Positions 1 through 7,250 of a stretch of 13,170 nt of DNA are shown here, piece by piece. The stretch covers positions 1-13,170 of the forward strand of contig CAZMVD010000118.1 in NCBI GenBank assembly GCA_964569425.1, in the 5' to 3' direction. Origin of the DNA: JACQXM01 sp964569425. GTDB taxonomy: Bacteria > Planctomycetota > Phycisphaerae > UBA1845. The position numbers were made by a program, and so were the translations under genes. The notes under the pieces were generated by a model. It searched no databases. It was given only the letters and a program-made list of their open reading frames with translations, and had not been told where the DNA came from. Within the stretch, counting starts at the first letter, position 1. Every line of letters starts with the position of its first letter.

Positions 1-74
1 TGGGCGATACAGGACTCGAACCTGTGACCTCTCGGGTGTGATCCGAACGCTCTAGCCAACTGAGCTAATCGCCC
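1..74 (-). tRNA. tRNA-Val (anticodon CAC)
   Basis: The minus strand folds into a complete cloverleaf. The 7-bp acceptor stem pairs GGGCGAT with ATCGCCC, the D arm is GCTC/GAGC, the anticodon stem is TTCGG/CCGAG with a 7-nt loop ATCACAC, the variable loop has five bases, and the T arm is ACAGG/CCTGT around TTCGAGT. The anticodon CAC (plus-strand 38-40) has U33 before it and A37 after it and reads the valine codon GUG. A35, C36 and the discriminator A73 are the usual valine identity bases. The discriminator is base 1 of the window, so whether CCA is encoded cannot be seen. The gene lies 90 bp downstream of the di-haem cytochrome gene on the same strand. Confidence 0.96.
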
Positions 75-76
75 TG

Positions 77-111
77 TGGTTCGCCGCTTCTATACCGCAA
101 GCGGCGAACCA
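77..111 (-). terminator. 13-bp hairpin between the cytochrome gene and the tRNA
   Basis: Bases 77-89 and 99-111 are perfect inverted repeats (TGGTTCGCCGCTT) around a 9-nt loop. The hairpin lies 54 bp past the stop codon of the cytochrome gene and 3 bp before the tRNA 5' end. No U-tract follows on the minus strand, so it is not a textbook intrinsic terminator. It could end the cytochrome transcript, stabilise its 3' end, or be a processing structure ahead of the tRNA. A second small GC-rich hairpin (149-154 with 159-164) directly abuts the stop codon. Confidence 0.4.
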
Positions 112-164
112 ACGCAAACGCAACCGGGGGTTGCGGCCGGTGCATTCGCCGGCCGGACGGCCGG

Positions 165-1595
165 TCAGAGCGCCCGAAGGAACGCGACGAGGTCGGCCTT
201 CTCCTGCGCGTTCAGTTTGGTTTCCAACACCAGATTGAAGAACTCCACGGTGTCCTCAAGGGTGAGCAGCCGGCCATCGTGCAGGTAGGGCGGCGAATCC
301 TTGATGCCGCGGAGGACGAACGTCTTGATCGGTCCGTCGGAGGCGGCCATGCGCCCGTTGATCATCTGCGGTTTGTAGAAGCGCTCGACCTGCAGGTTGT
401 GCATGAGGTTGTCGGTATAGTATGGCGGCACATGGCAGACTGAGCACTGCGCCTTGCCGAAGAACAACTTCTCCCCCCTTTTCTCTGCGTCGTCGGCCTT
501 GGCGGGATCGAGTCGCCCATAGATGTTCAGTTTGGGGGCCGGCGGAAAATCGAGCAGTGCCTGGAACTCGGCCATGGCGTGGACCTGCGTGCCGCGATCG
601 AGCACGTTGACCCCCTTCTTGGCGGCGATCACCGGATCGCCGTCGAAGTAGGCGGCGCGTTGCTCGAACTCCGTGAAGTCTTCCACGCTCTTGAGTGCGC
701 GTTGCGATCCGAACAGCCGCTGCACGTTGACACCGCGCAGCGAGGGCGTGTCGATGCGATGACGGAACTCCTGGGGACGAATATCGCCAACCAGGTGGGT
801 GGCGGCGTTGGCGTGGCCGTTCACGTGGCAATCGAAGCAGGTAACGCCGCGGCTGGGCAGCAGGCTGCGCCGGTCCTCTGTCTGATTGAACTGCTGTTGC
901 GGGAAGGGGGTGACGAGCAGGCGCAGGCCCTCCAGTTGTTTGGGGTTGAGCAGCCCGCTGAACAACTCGTAGTAGTTCATGATGGTGACGAGCTTGCCCT
1001 GCGATACGTCGCCCAGGTCGGGCCGGGTGGTCAGGAAGATGCCCGGGGGGAAATCGGGCAACAGGTGCGCGGGCAGGTCGAAGTCTAAATCAAAACGGGT
1101 GAGGTCGCGGGCTTCCTGTTTCTTGATTTCGTCGATGTGATGCACGGGAAACAACATGCCGCCTTCGGCATGGTGGGGATGGGGCAGCGGAAGAAAACCC
1201 CTGGGGAACAGGCCCTGCTCGCGGATTTCTCCCGGCGACATGTTCGCCAGCTTCTCCCAGGTCATGTCATCCGGCAGCTTGACGCGCACGCCCTCCTGCA
1301 CGGCCTTGCCGCGGGACATGGTCACTCCCCTGGCTGCGCGGTCCGCCAGGTCGTAGCGTTCTTCGAGCAGGTCCTTGTGCCGCTGCATGACACCCGGCTT
1401 CGCCTTTTCCATGCGCGTCTTGATGGAGTCGAAGCTCTCTTCCACATTCACTGGGGCGTAGCTTGAGGGTCGCTTCTCTTCGGCCACGGCCAGCCATGCG
1501 CTCCCCAGCAGCCCGATTGCAGCGACGACCCGTGCTGCGCCCCAACGGGAACGGCGATTGACGTTTCGGCTTTCGTCCTGTCGTCCATTGTTCAT
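165..1595 (-). CDS. Exported di-haem c-type cytochrome, cytochrome c peroxidase/MauG superfamily
   Basis: This is a 476-residue protein with a signal peptide: Arg-rich residues 14-22, a hydrophobic stretch at 23-37, and probable cleavage after A38 (AVA). It should act in the periplasm. Two c-type haem motifs are visible, CFDCH (253-257) and CSVCH (384-388). The surrounding TPSLRGV (283-289) and FVLRGIKDSPPYLHDGR (426-442) are typical of the C-terminal domain of di-haem peroxidases. M411 or M416 could be an axial ligand. The first haem is far from the N-terminus, after about 210 residues of unassigned sequence with a His-rich patch at 139-153, unlike short bacterial peroxidases. From memory, close relatives are sometimes labelled 'cytochrome B6', although the haem motifs are c-type. 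The frame stays open to 2054, but the ATG at 1595 follows a strong Shine-Dalgarno and begins the signal peptide. Peroxide reduction or electron transfer is inferred; the substrate is unknown. Confidence 0.92.
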   Translation of the reverse strand: MNNGRQDESRNVNRRSRWGAARVVAAIGLLGSAWLAVAEEKRPSSYAPVNVEESFDSIKTRMEKAKPGVMQRHKDLLEERYDLADRAARGVTMSRGKAVQEGVRVKLPDDMTWEKLANMSPGEIREQGLFPRGFLPLPHPHHAEGGMLFPVHHIDEIKKQEARDLTRFDLDFDLPAHLLPDFPPGIFLTTRPDLGDVSQGKLVTIMNYYELFSGLLNPKQLEGLRLLVTPFPQQQFNQTEDRRSLLPSRGVTCFDCHVNGHANAATHLVGDIRPQEFRHRIDTPSLRGVNVQRLFGSQRALKSVEDFTEFEQRAAYFDGDPVIAAKKGVNVLDRGTQVHAMAEFQALLDFPPAPKLNIYGRLDPAKADDAEKRGEKLFFGKAQCSVCHVPPYYTDNLMHNLQVERFYKPQMINGRMAASDGPIKTFVLRGIKDSPPYLHDGRLLTLEDTVEFFNLVLETKLNAQEKADLVAFLRAL

Positions 1596-2256
1596 GCGAA
1601 TCTCCTCCTTTGTCGTTCGACGGCCAGCCTGTGGCGGCTCACTTCGACTCGCCCGCGCCTCAAGGCACGAAATCGATACACACGGTCGACGGCGATCTGA
1701 GACCGGCATTGTTAAGCACAGACACCTTGACGGCAAGATTGTGCGTTTGCAAAAAGGCGACGGCCGCACTGGTGGCCGCTGCCTCCGCCTTCGCGCCCCC
1801 CAGCCATCTACTGACCGCCCGATCTTCCGAGCAAAGTCGCCGCCATTGAATTCGTCAAAAACTGTCAGGATGGAGCCGATGAGACGCTGCCGGGCGAGCG
1901 CCCATGACCGCCGAGTGGACTCGCATTGCAGCGGCATCCACGAGGCGGCGAATTTGGCGTATTTGGAAACGCACACCCAAGGTCCAAGATCAAGGGTTCG
2001 CGATGATTCGGCGCCTGCCTGACGATAGCCAGATGCCGATAACATATTGTCCATTCGATAGTTACGGGCGTTACCTTGGCCGTGTAATGTTTTTGCGGAA
2101 ACGGACTCTAGAGAATTAGCCCGGATCGCCGAAATTACCCTTGCTTCCGATATTACCTAGTCTACGCAAACTTGCTATTTTAGCATAATGGTGTAGGCTA
2201 TGGGCTGTGATCTGCGAACGTCGTAGACGGAAGCGACCCCCTTTTGGAGGCAGCGG
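1596..2256. other. Non-coding region between divergent genes
   Basis: About 660 bp separates the cytochrome (minus) and sigma-factor (plus) starts and should hold both promoters. On the minus strand, TTGACG (1853-1858) and TTTGCT (1830-1835) are 17 bp apart, a weak sigma-70-like match about 240 bp upstream of the cytochrome start. On the plus strand the sequence becomes AT-richer from about 2120 to 2210, with TTGCTA and CATAAT elements that do not make a well-spaced pair. The extended cytochrome frame across this region encodes a basic, low-complexity sequence with no recognisable domain, so I treat it as non-coding. No operator or riboswitch is recognisable. Confidence 0.5.
1603..1610 (-). 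promoter_or_regulatory. Shine-Dalgarno that sets the cytochrome start
   Basis: The minus strand reads AAGGAGGA a few bases before the ATG at 1595. This is a near-perfect anti-16S match. It decides the start, because the same frame is open a further 153 codons upstream without a signal peptide at that longer N-terminus. Confidence 0.85.
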
Positions 2257-3036
2257 ATGGCAAAAAAGGAACTGACGATAGAGGGACTCTGGAAGGTCTA
2301 TCTCAAATCAAGGAACATCGAACAGCGGAATCAGATCGTCGTCCATTACAGCCACCTGGTGCACACGCACGCGGTCCGGCTGTCGCGCAAGCTTCCCGCC
2401 CAAATCTCCTACGACGAAATATGCAGCGCGGCCTTTGACGGGCTGATCGAGGCGGTTGAAGCCTACGACCCCGCGCGAAAGGCCAAGTTCGAGACGTTCT
2501 GCCAGCAGCGAATCTCCGGCGCGGTGATGGATTGGCTGCGGAGCCTGGACCCGCAGAGCCGGACGGTGCGCACTTTTGAGAAACGCCGGATGATGGTCAA
2601 GGAGGCGCTGGGCACGGACATGGAGGTCACGCCGTCGACGGCCGACCTGGCGCAGAAGCTGGACATGAGTCTGGACCGCTACGATTACCTTTGCCGGTTG
2701 TCGCAACTTGGCAAGGAGGTTCACTTCTCGGCGATGGAGCCGACGGACGACCATCGCCATCAAGGCGCATCCCACACGTGGGACACGCGGGACACGCGGT
2801 CGGAGGATCCGGCGGTCAAGGTCACGCGGCAGTTGCTGGCCGAACACCTGACGCGCGGGCTGGCGCGGGAAGAACGGCTGGTACTGATGCTCTACTATTT
2901 CGAGGAAATGACCATGGCGGAGATCGGGGCGGTGCTCAATCTATCCGAATCGCGCGTGAGTCAGATTCACAAGGAGATTCTCCAGCGGTTGCGGCATCGC
3001 TTCGGCGAGACGCTGTGCGAGGAACTGGTCGCCTGA
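2257..3036 (+). CDS. RNA polymerase sigma factor, sigma-28 (FliA/WhiG) type
   Basis: This is a 259-residue alternative sigma factor that directs RNA polymerase to a specific promoter class. Region 2 spans about residues 25-98, with YSHLVHTHAVRLSRKLP, then DEICSAAFDGLIEAVEAYDP and KFETFCQQRISGAVMDWLR, close to FliA/WhiG. Region 3 is about 106-150, and region 4 is about 200-250 with the helix-turn-helix MTMAEIGAVLNLSESRVSQI. Length and order fit the FliA/WhiG group (about 240-270 residues). The linker at 162-186 between regions 3 and 4 is polar and His/Asp/Thr-rich. The start is supported by GGAGG at 2246-2250, six bases before ATG. No anti-sigma factor, flagellar or sporulation gene is adjacent, so the regulon is unknown and no gene symbol is given. 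The gene converges on the protease gene. Confidence 0.95.
   Translation: MAKKELTIEGLWKVYLKSRNIEQRNQIVVHYSHLVHTHAVRLSRKLPAQISYDEICSAAFDGLIEAVEAYDPARKAKFETFCQQRISGAVMDWLRSLDPQSRTVRTFEKRRMMVKEALGTDMEVTPSTADLAQKLDMSLDRYDYLCRLSQLGKEVHFSAMEPTDDHRHQGASHTWDTRDTRSEDPAVKVTRQLLAEHLTRGLAREERLVLMLYYFEEMTMAEIGAVLNLSESRVSQIHKEILQRLRHRFGETLCEELVA
2780..2797 (+). repeat. Tandem 9-bp in-frame repeat in the sigma-factor linker
   Basis: GGGACACGC occurs twice in direct succession. It encodes a doubled Asp-Thr-Arg (DTRDTR) in the flexible segment between sigma regions 3 and 4, where small length changes should be tolerated. Confidence 0.8.
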
Positions 3037-3109
3037 TTCGCGGCGCGCCGGGGGACGACCGGATCACGATTCGCCCGGCACGACCCATTCTGTCCTTTGC
3101 CTACAGGAA

Positions 3110-3145
3110 ACGGGCGCGAGGGCTTTGGAAAGCCCTCGCGCCCGT
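3110..3145. terminator. Shared bidirectional terminator of two convergent genes
   Basis: Bases 3110-3126 and 3129-3145 form a perfect 17-bp inverted repeat around GG. The hairpin lies 73 bp past the sigma-factor stop and 28 bp past the protease stop on the other strand. On the plus strand it is followed by ACTGTTTTCTG, and on the minus strand by a short TTTCCT. This fits an intrinsic terminator working in both directions, with the better U-tract on the plus strand. Confidence 0.8.
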
Positions 3146-3173
3146 ACTGTTTTCTGCCCGTTTTCTCCCGGTG

Positions 3174-6100
3174 CTACGGGCAGTTCGCCGGCAAGCTGAA
3201 TGGGTAAGCATCCCCCTGGAATGCCTTGAGCAACTGGAACACGTCGGTGAAATTGATCACCGCGTTGGGGACTTCGTCATGCACGTCCACCCAGGTCAAG
3301 TGGGGTGCGCCGGCGAGCCCCTGGAACTTCTGTACCGCGGAGAGGAAGTCGTTTACGTTGACGAGTCCGTTGGGGCCGCTCCACGATCCCGAGAAATCGC
3401 CGACCGTGTCGCCCCACAACTTGGGCGAAGGTTCAGGAATCGTCGCTACTTCCAGCGGATCGGAGAACACCACGCCGTCGGGGGTGGCCACGATGTCGTA
3501 GACCGCTACGGGCACGATGCCGCACGCACCCACGTGCACCACCGGTTCGTTCCAGACGCGCGTGACGGGCGCCGGGGCGAGTAGCGCGATACCCGACCCG
3601 TCCGGCGTGTCGACCCAGCCGACGGACATCGCACCGCCGGGACCGGCGGTCATATCCACGCGGAAGGCCACGGCGTTGGTGCCGTTGTTGGGCACGAAGG
3701 ACACGTAGCGGTTCTTGGGTCCGTCATGCGGCGGCGGCGCGGCCAGCGGCGGGTCCACCGTAGCACCCAGGTCGATGGCCCAGATTTCGATATCGTCGAG
3801 GTTCCAGCCGGGGTAGGTCACGCTGCCGTCGGTGGGGCCGATGCCCCAGCGGAGGTACACGGTCGGCTGGCCATCGGCAATGGCCGAGATGTTGTAGGTT
3901 TGCAGCGACCAGGTGGTCTCGTTGAACGAAGCGCCGGAGTGGGCCCAGATGGTCGACCAAGTTGTGCCGTTGGTCGAGATCTGAATGTTCGCCTGGTCGA
4001 ACTGTGACGACTCGATCCCCAGGCGCCGGTAGAAGCGCAACTGCGTGCTGACCAGGTTGGTGCAATCATGGGCCCCGGTCGTGAGGTAGGTGGCGGACAT
4101 GTTGTTGGCGTAGTTGCCGTTGAGGTTGTACCCGAAGACGTGCAGCCCGGTATAGCCTGAGGTGGGATCGCCGCCGCTGGTACCCCCACCCGTGGGAATG
4201 CCAAAGGCCCATTGTCCCTGGCGGCTCCAACCCGGGTCCGCGGCCAGCGCCACGGTGGCGGGAGCGGAGGGCTGACCGTCGTCCACGGAGAACGTAAAGT
4301 CGTCAAAATCGCCGGGATAGGCGAAGATCGGCTCGGGCACGCCGGACGCGCGGCGCTGCGCGGCCTGCGGTTCGTAGTGCACCTGGTTGCCATTGGCCAG
4401 CAATGTGTACGGAACGGAGTTGATCGTCCCGCCATTGGGATCGGAAAGCACGCCGGCGGCGGGCAGCGACTCGATGATGAACACGAGCGGCTCGCCCGAG
4501 GTGCCGGCGCCACTCAAATCAATGTCCACCGGGTCCCCCTGGTTCACTACGAGGGACATGTTGTGGGCCTGAGGCGGGCAGATGTCGCCGGCGGGCGCGA
4601 TGCGCAGCGCCCAACTGTTCAACGTACCCACATCGCCGCCGGCGTTGTCGGAGACGGTCAGGGTCCAGACACCGGCCGAGGCTTCGAAGTCGAAGTCGGA
4701 CAGCGCCCCCGGACCGTCGGGGGCAATGCCCTCGTCGTCGTAGGTCTGGAAGATGTCGTCCGCGGAGCTGCCGGTACGGTTGTGCAGGCGCACCACGGTG
4801 TTGGCGGGTGAACGCAATTCGACGATGAGGTCGCCGATGTAGGTGTGGGTAATGTCGATATCGACGTTGATGTCACCGATGCAGTAGTTGTCCACGACGG
4901 TGATGTTGCTCGTGGTCGTCGAGTTGTCGTTGATCGCCTTCGGGGTATCCGTGGAGGCGTAGACGATACGTCCCACGTCGAGCGTAACGGTGCGCAGCGC
5001 GTCGCCGGCGCCGTCGTTCAGATTGACGAACGACACGGCGGCGCCATAGATGCCCGCTGACAGCGTGTTGGCATCCGGTCCGATTGCGACGGTCACGGTA
5101 TCGAAATCGCCGACGCCGGAGAGGTTCAGGATGATCGGCGTATCGCTGCCGTTCAACGTCACCCAGGGCTGATTAGCGGATACTTCGACGGTGACAGGCG
5201 TGGGTCGTTCGCTGGTCACGGTATATACCTGGGAGCCGGTGAACGGACCGCCGAGCGGACCGCCGGTTTCGAGGTTGAACTCGGGCGTGACCGCGATGCG
5301 CGTCTGGCCGATTTCCACGGTGTGACGGCGCGAGGTGGAAAGACCGTTGGTCAGGTCCTTGAAGAAGACGTCTTCGTCGTAAACGCCTGCCGGGAGTGCA
5401 TCAATCGCCGCTCCGAGGCTGACGGTGACGTCAATGGTGCCGCCCAGCGCGGCCAGCGTGCCGGTCAGGTCAGACGTGCCACCGTCGAGCAGGATTCCGA
5501 AGCCGGAGGTGAGCGACACTTCGTAATCAACGGGGTCGGGTGTGGGGTTCGTAAGCGTGTAGACCACTGAGGGATTGGTGAAGGGTCCGCCGACCAGCCC
5601 GACGTGCAGCACGTCGCCCGCGGGGGCGACGCTCATGCCGCCGCCGGAAAGGGTGTCGACCGCCGTAGCGCCGGTGCTGGATGGATCCAGCCAGTTGCTG
5701 AGCCGGGTGGCGTTGGTGCCGCCGCCGGTCCAGGAGAGGGAAAACCGGCCATAGTAGTCGGAGAGATCATTCCCACATGCCGCACCGCCGCCATGCAATT
5801 GACCGATCACGCGATGGTCCTGATTGAACAGGGGCGAACCGGACGAACCGGGCTCGGTGGTGCCGAGGTCCCAGTCAATCACGCGGACGTGGGTGCCGTC
5901 GCCGGGGCTGGTGGTGCCCAGGTAGCTCGTGGTCGTGGTCGGGTCGTTCTCGAAGCTGATGCGCTTCTCATCCGTGTTGGGGTGGTGGATGGCGACGGCG
6001 CTGAGGTGGTCGCCGGTGCTGCGGTCCCACCCGGCCCAGGAGAGATTCCACGCCGGATTGGGGTCGTCGTCCAGCTCGACCAGGGTCATGTCCGAGGGAG

Positions 6101-7016
6101 AGTACGACGAGCGGAAAAAGGAGCCCGACTGGAAGGTGCTGAGCGAGCCGTCTCCCGGGCCGCCACTGGCGGGGCTTCCGGGCGGACGGCAGTTCGAGTT
6201 TTCATAGTTCCAGTAAACCACCAGCGATGCGGCGTTGCCGGAGTTGATTCCACAGTGCGCCGCGGTCATGAAGAAGGGCGTGAGGTCCTGCGCGGTGTTG
6301 TTGACCATGAAGCCGGTGCAGAAGGTGCTCCCGCCGGTCGAAATCACACCCACCGAAGGGATTTCGAGTCGCCAGTCGTCGCCCTGGGGGCAGATGACGT
6401 CCACATTGCAGGAGCCGGAGAGCGCGGCGGCATCGGTCCCCGGGCCGAAGGGACGATAGCCGTAGTTCACCGAACCCAGTTCGATTTCGACCAGAGAGCG
6501 CTCCGAAGGCGGAACCATCACTTCAACCAGGATTTCTTCGCCCGGAACCGGCGGCGTCCACAGTTCCCCGTGCGACTCATTGTCCAACGCGGTGAAAGAG
6601 CGGAACGGCTGGCGACCGTCGGCTGTGTAGAGCGACAGGCGCCCGCCGGGGGGCATGACGTAACGCGAAAACCCGAGGTTGATCGACAGCGCTTCCGGCG
6701 CGGCGATGCGCAGCCGCCAACGATGCGATCCGTCCTCCGCCACGTCCCAGGTTCCGACGGATTCGGGCTTGGCCGACACCGGCTTGGGAATCGCGAAGCG
6801 CGGCGGCAGGCCGCGGCCGGCGCGGTCCACGTCTTCCTCGGCGACGGCGGCGCGGTCAACCGACTGCACGTCCAGTCGAGCAACGCCGGCCCACGACTCC
6901 GCAAACTCCTGCGGCGGGCCCACGGGTGCTTCCTTAGCCACCGAGTTCGCCGCGGGCACCGCAGCGAATGCCGCCACCAGGGCAAATGCACGACAACAGA
7001 TTCGGATGGATGACAT
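3174..7016 (-). CDS. Secreted lysyl-endopeptidase-like serine protease with P-domain and dockerin-like C-terminus
   Basis: A 1280-residue exported protein. The signal peptide covers about 1-27. Residues 85-190 resemble a lysyl endopeptidase pro-region. The S1 protease domain (about 198-455) has the triad H254 (TAAHC), D309 and S392 (GSSGSP). Its six cysteines at 203, 209, 233, 255, 276 and 414 fit the Achromobacter protease I pattern, with expected pairs 203-414, 209-276 and 233-255. D420 in SDYYGRF fits the S1-pocket Asp for lysine. Two Ig/BACON-like repeats follow (about 463-570 and 575-682), then a proprotein-convertase-type P-domain (about 690-806), a cadherin-like segment (about 815-925), a jelly-roll/MAM-like domain (about 928-1082), and a dockerin-like tail with two D/N-rich helices (about 1201-1270). 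The start at 7016 is chosen over 7136 because it gives the signal peptide, follows GGAAAGGGAA, and avoids the upstream gene's terminator. It probably cleaves after Lys at or outside the cell surface (inferred). Confidence 0.9.
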   Translation of the reverse strand: MSSIRICCRAFALVAAFAAVPAANSVAKEAPVGPPQEFAESWAGVARLDVQSVDRAAVAEEDVDRAGRGLPPRFAIPKPVSAKPESVGTWDVAEDGSHRWRLRIAAPEALSINLGFSRYVMPPGGRLSLYTADGRQPFRSFTALDNESHGELWTPPVPGEEILVEVMVPPSERSLVEIELGSVNYGYRPFGPGTDAAALSGSCNVDVICPQGDDWRLEIPSVGVISTGGSTFCTGFMVNNTAQDLTPFFMTAAHCGINSGNAASLVVYWNYENSNCRPPGSPASGGPGDGSLSTFQSGSFFRSSYSPSDMTLVELDDDPNPAWNLSWAGWDRSTGDHLSAVAIHHPNTDEKRISFENDPTTTTSYLGTTSPGDGTHVRVIDWDLGTTEPGSSGSPLFNQDHRVIGQLHGGGAACGNDLSDYYGRFSLSWTGGGTNATRLSNWLDPSSTGATAVDTLSGGGMSVAPAGDVLHVGLVGGPFTNPSVVYTLTNPTPDPVDYEVSLTSGFGILLDGGTSDLTGTLAALGGTIDVTVSLGAAIDALPAGVYDEDVFFKDLTNGLSTSRRHTVEIGQTRIAVTPEFNLETGGPLGGPFTGSQVYTVTSERPTPVTVEVSANQPWVTLNGSDTPIILNLSGVGDFDTVTVAIGPDANTLSAGIYGAAVSFVNLNDGAGDALRTVTLDVGRIVYASTDTPKAINDNSTTTSNITVVDNYCIGDINVDIDITHTYIGDLIVELRSPANTVVRLHNRTGSSADDIFQTYDDEGIAPDGPGALSDFDFEASAGVWTLTVSDNAGGDVGTLNSWALRIAPAGDICPPQAHNMSLVVNQGDPVDIDLSGAGTSGEPLVFIIESLPAAGVLSDPNGGTINSVPYTLLANGNQVHYEPQAAQRRASGVPEPIFAYPGDFDDFTFSVDDGQPSAPATVALAADPGWSRQGQWAFGIPTGGGTSGGDPTSGYTGLHVFGYNLNGNYANNMSATYLTTGAHDCTNLVSTQLRFYRRLGIESSQFDQANIQISTNGTTWSTIWAHSGASFNETTWSLQTYNISAIADGQPTVYLRWGIGPTDGSVTYPGWNLDDIEIWAIDLGATVDPPLAAPPPHDGPKNRYVSFVPNNGTNAVAFRVDMTAGPGGAMSVGWVDTPDGSGIALLAPAPVTRVWNEPVVHVGACGIVPVAVYDIVATPDGVVFSDPLEVATIPEPSPKLWGDTVGDFSGSWSGPNGLVNVNDFLSAVQKFQGLAGAPHLTWVDVHDEVPNAVINFTDVFQLLKAFQGDAYPFSLPANCP

Positions 7017-7023
7017 GTGAGCG

Positions 7024-7034
7024 TTCCCTTTCCA
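7024..7034 (-). promoter_or_regulatory. Ribosome-binding leader of the protease gene
   Basis: The minus strand reads TGGAAAGGGAA seven bases before the ATG at 7016. The same 11 bases precede the next exported-protein gene (11939-11949). This supports the internal start and argues against the longer frame beginning at 7136. Confidence 0.6.
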
Positions 7035-7100
7035 CAGTTGGCAGGTGCCGCGCGGCACGCCGTTGCCGCCAAGGAAACCTGCCGGGCAACCAATGTTCCA

Positions 7101-7146
7101 GAAAAACACCCGCCCCTTATGCGCATTGCTGCGCATCAGGGGCGGG
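7101..7146 (-). terminator. Rho-independent terminator downstream of the cysteine-rich surface protein
   Basis: On the minus strand a 16-bp stem (7131-7146 with 7109-7124, one mismatch) with a 6-nt loop is followed by GGTGTTTTTC. This is a good intrinsic terminator about 105 bp past the stop codon of the gene ending at 7251. It lies before the protease start at 7016, so the two exported-protein genes are probably transcribed separately. Confidence 0.8.
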
Positions 7147-7199
7147 GTGAACTACGAAGGAGTTTTCTTCAAAGGACCCTCGGCCGTTGGTGGCCGCCG

Positions 7200-7234
7200 G
7201 CGAACGCTCCCGCTGCCATGGCGGGAGCGTTCGC
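7200..7234 (-). terminator. 14-bp perfect hairpin directly after the surface-protein gene
   Basis: Bases 7200-7213 and 7221-7234 (GCGAACGCTCCCGC and its complement) are perfect inverted repeats around a 7-nt loop, about 17 bp past the stop codon. No U-tract follows on the minus strand. It may protect the mRNA 3' end or act together with the proper terminator at 7101-7146. Confidence 0.5.
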
Positions 7235-7250
7235 GCTTCCTATCCTCCTC

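Noticed and set aside
1596..2054. Longer N-terminus for the cytochrome (start at 2054)
   Set aside because: The frame is open, but the extra 153 residues are basic and low-complexity with no domain. A strong Shine-Dalgarno and signal peptide mark the start at 1595.
5604..7013. 469-codon open frame on the plus strand opposite the protease
   Set aside because: It is an antisense shadow in GC-rich coding DNA: low-complexity Arg/Gly/Ala sequence with no domain, opposite a clearly real protease domain.
7017..7136. Longer N-terminus for the protease (start at 7136)
   Set aside because: It would bury the signal peptide and overlap the terminator hairpin of the upstream gene. GGAAAGGGAA points to the start at 7016.
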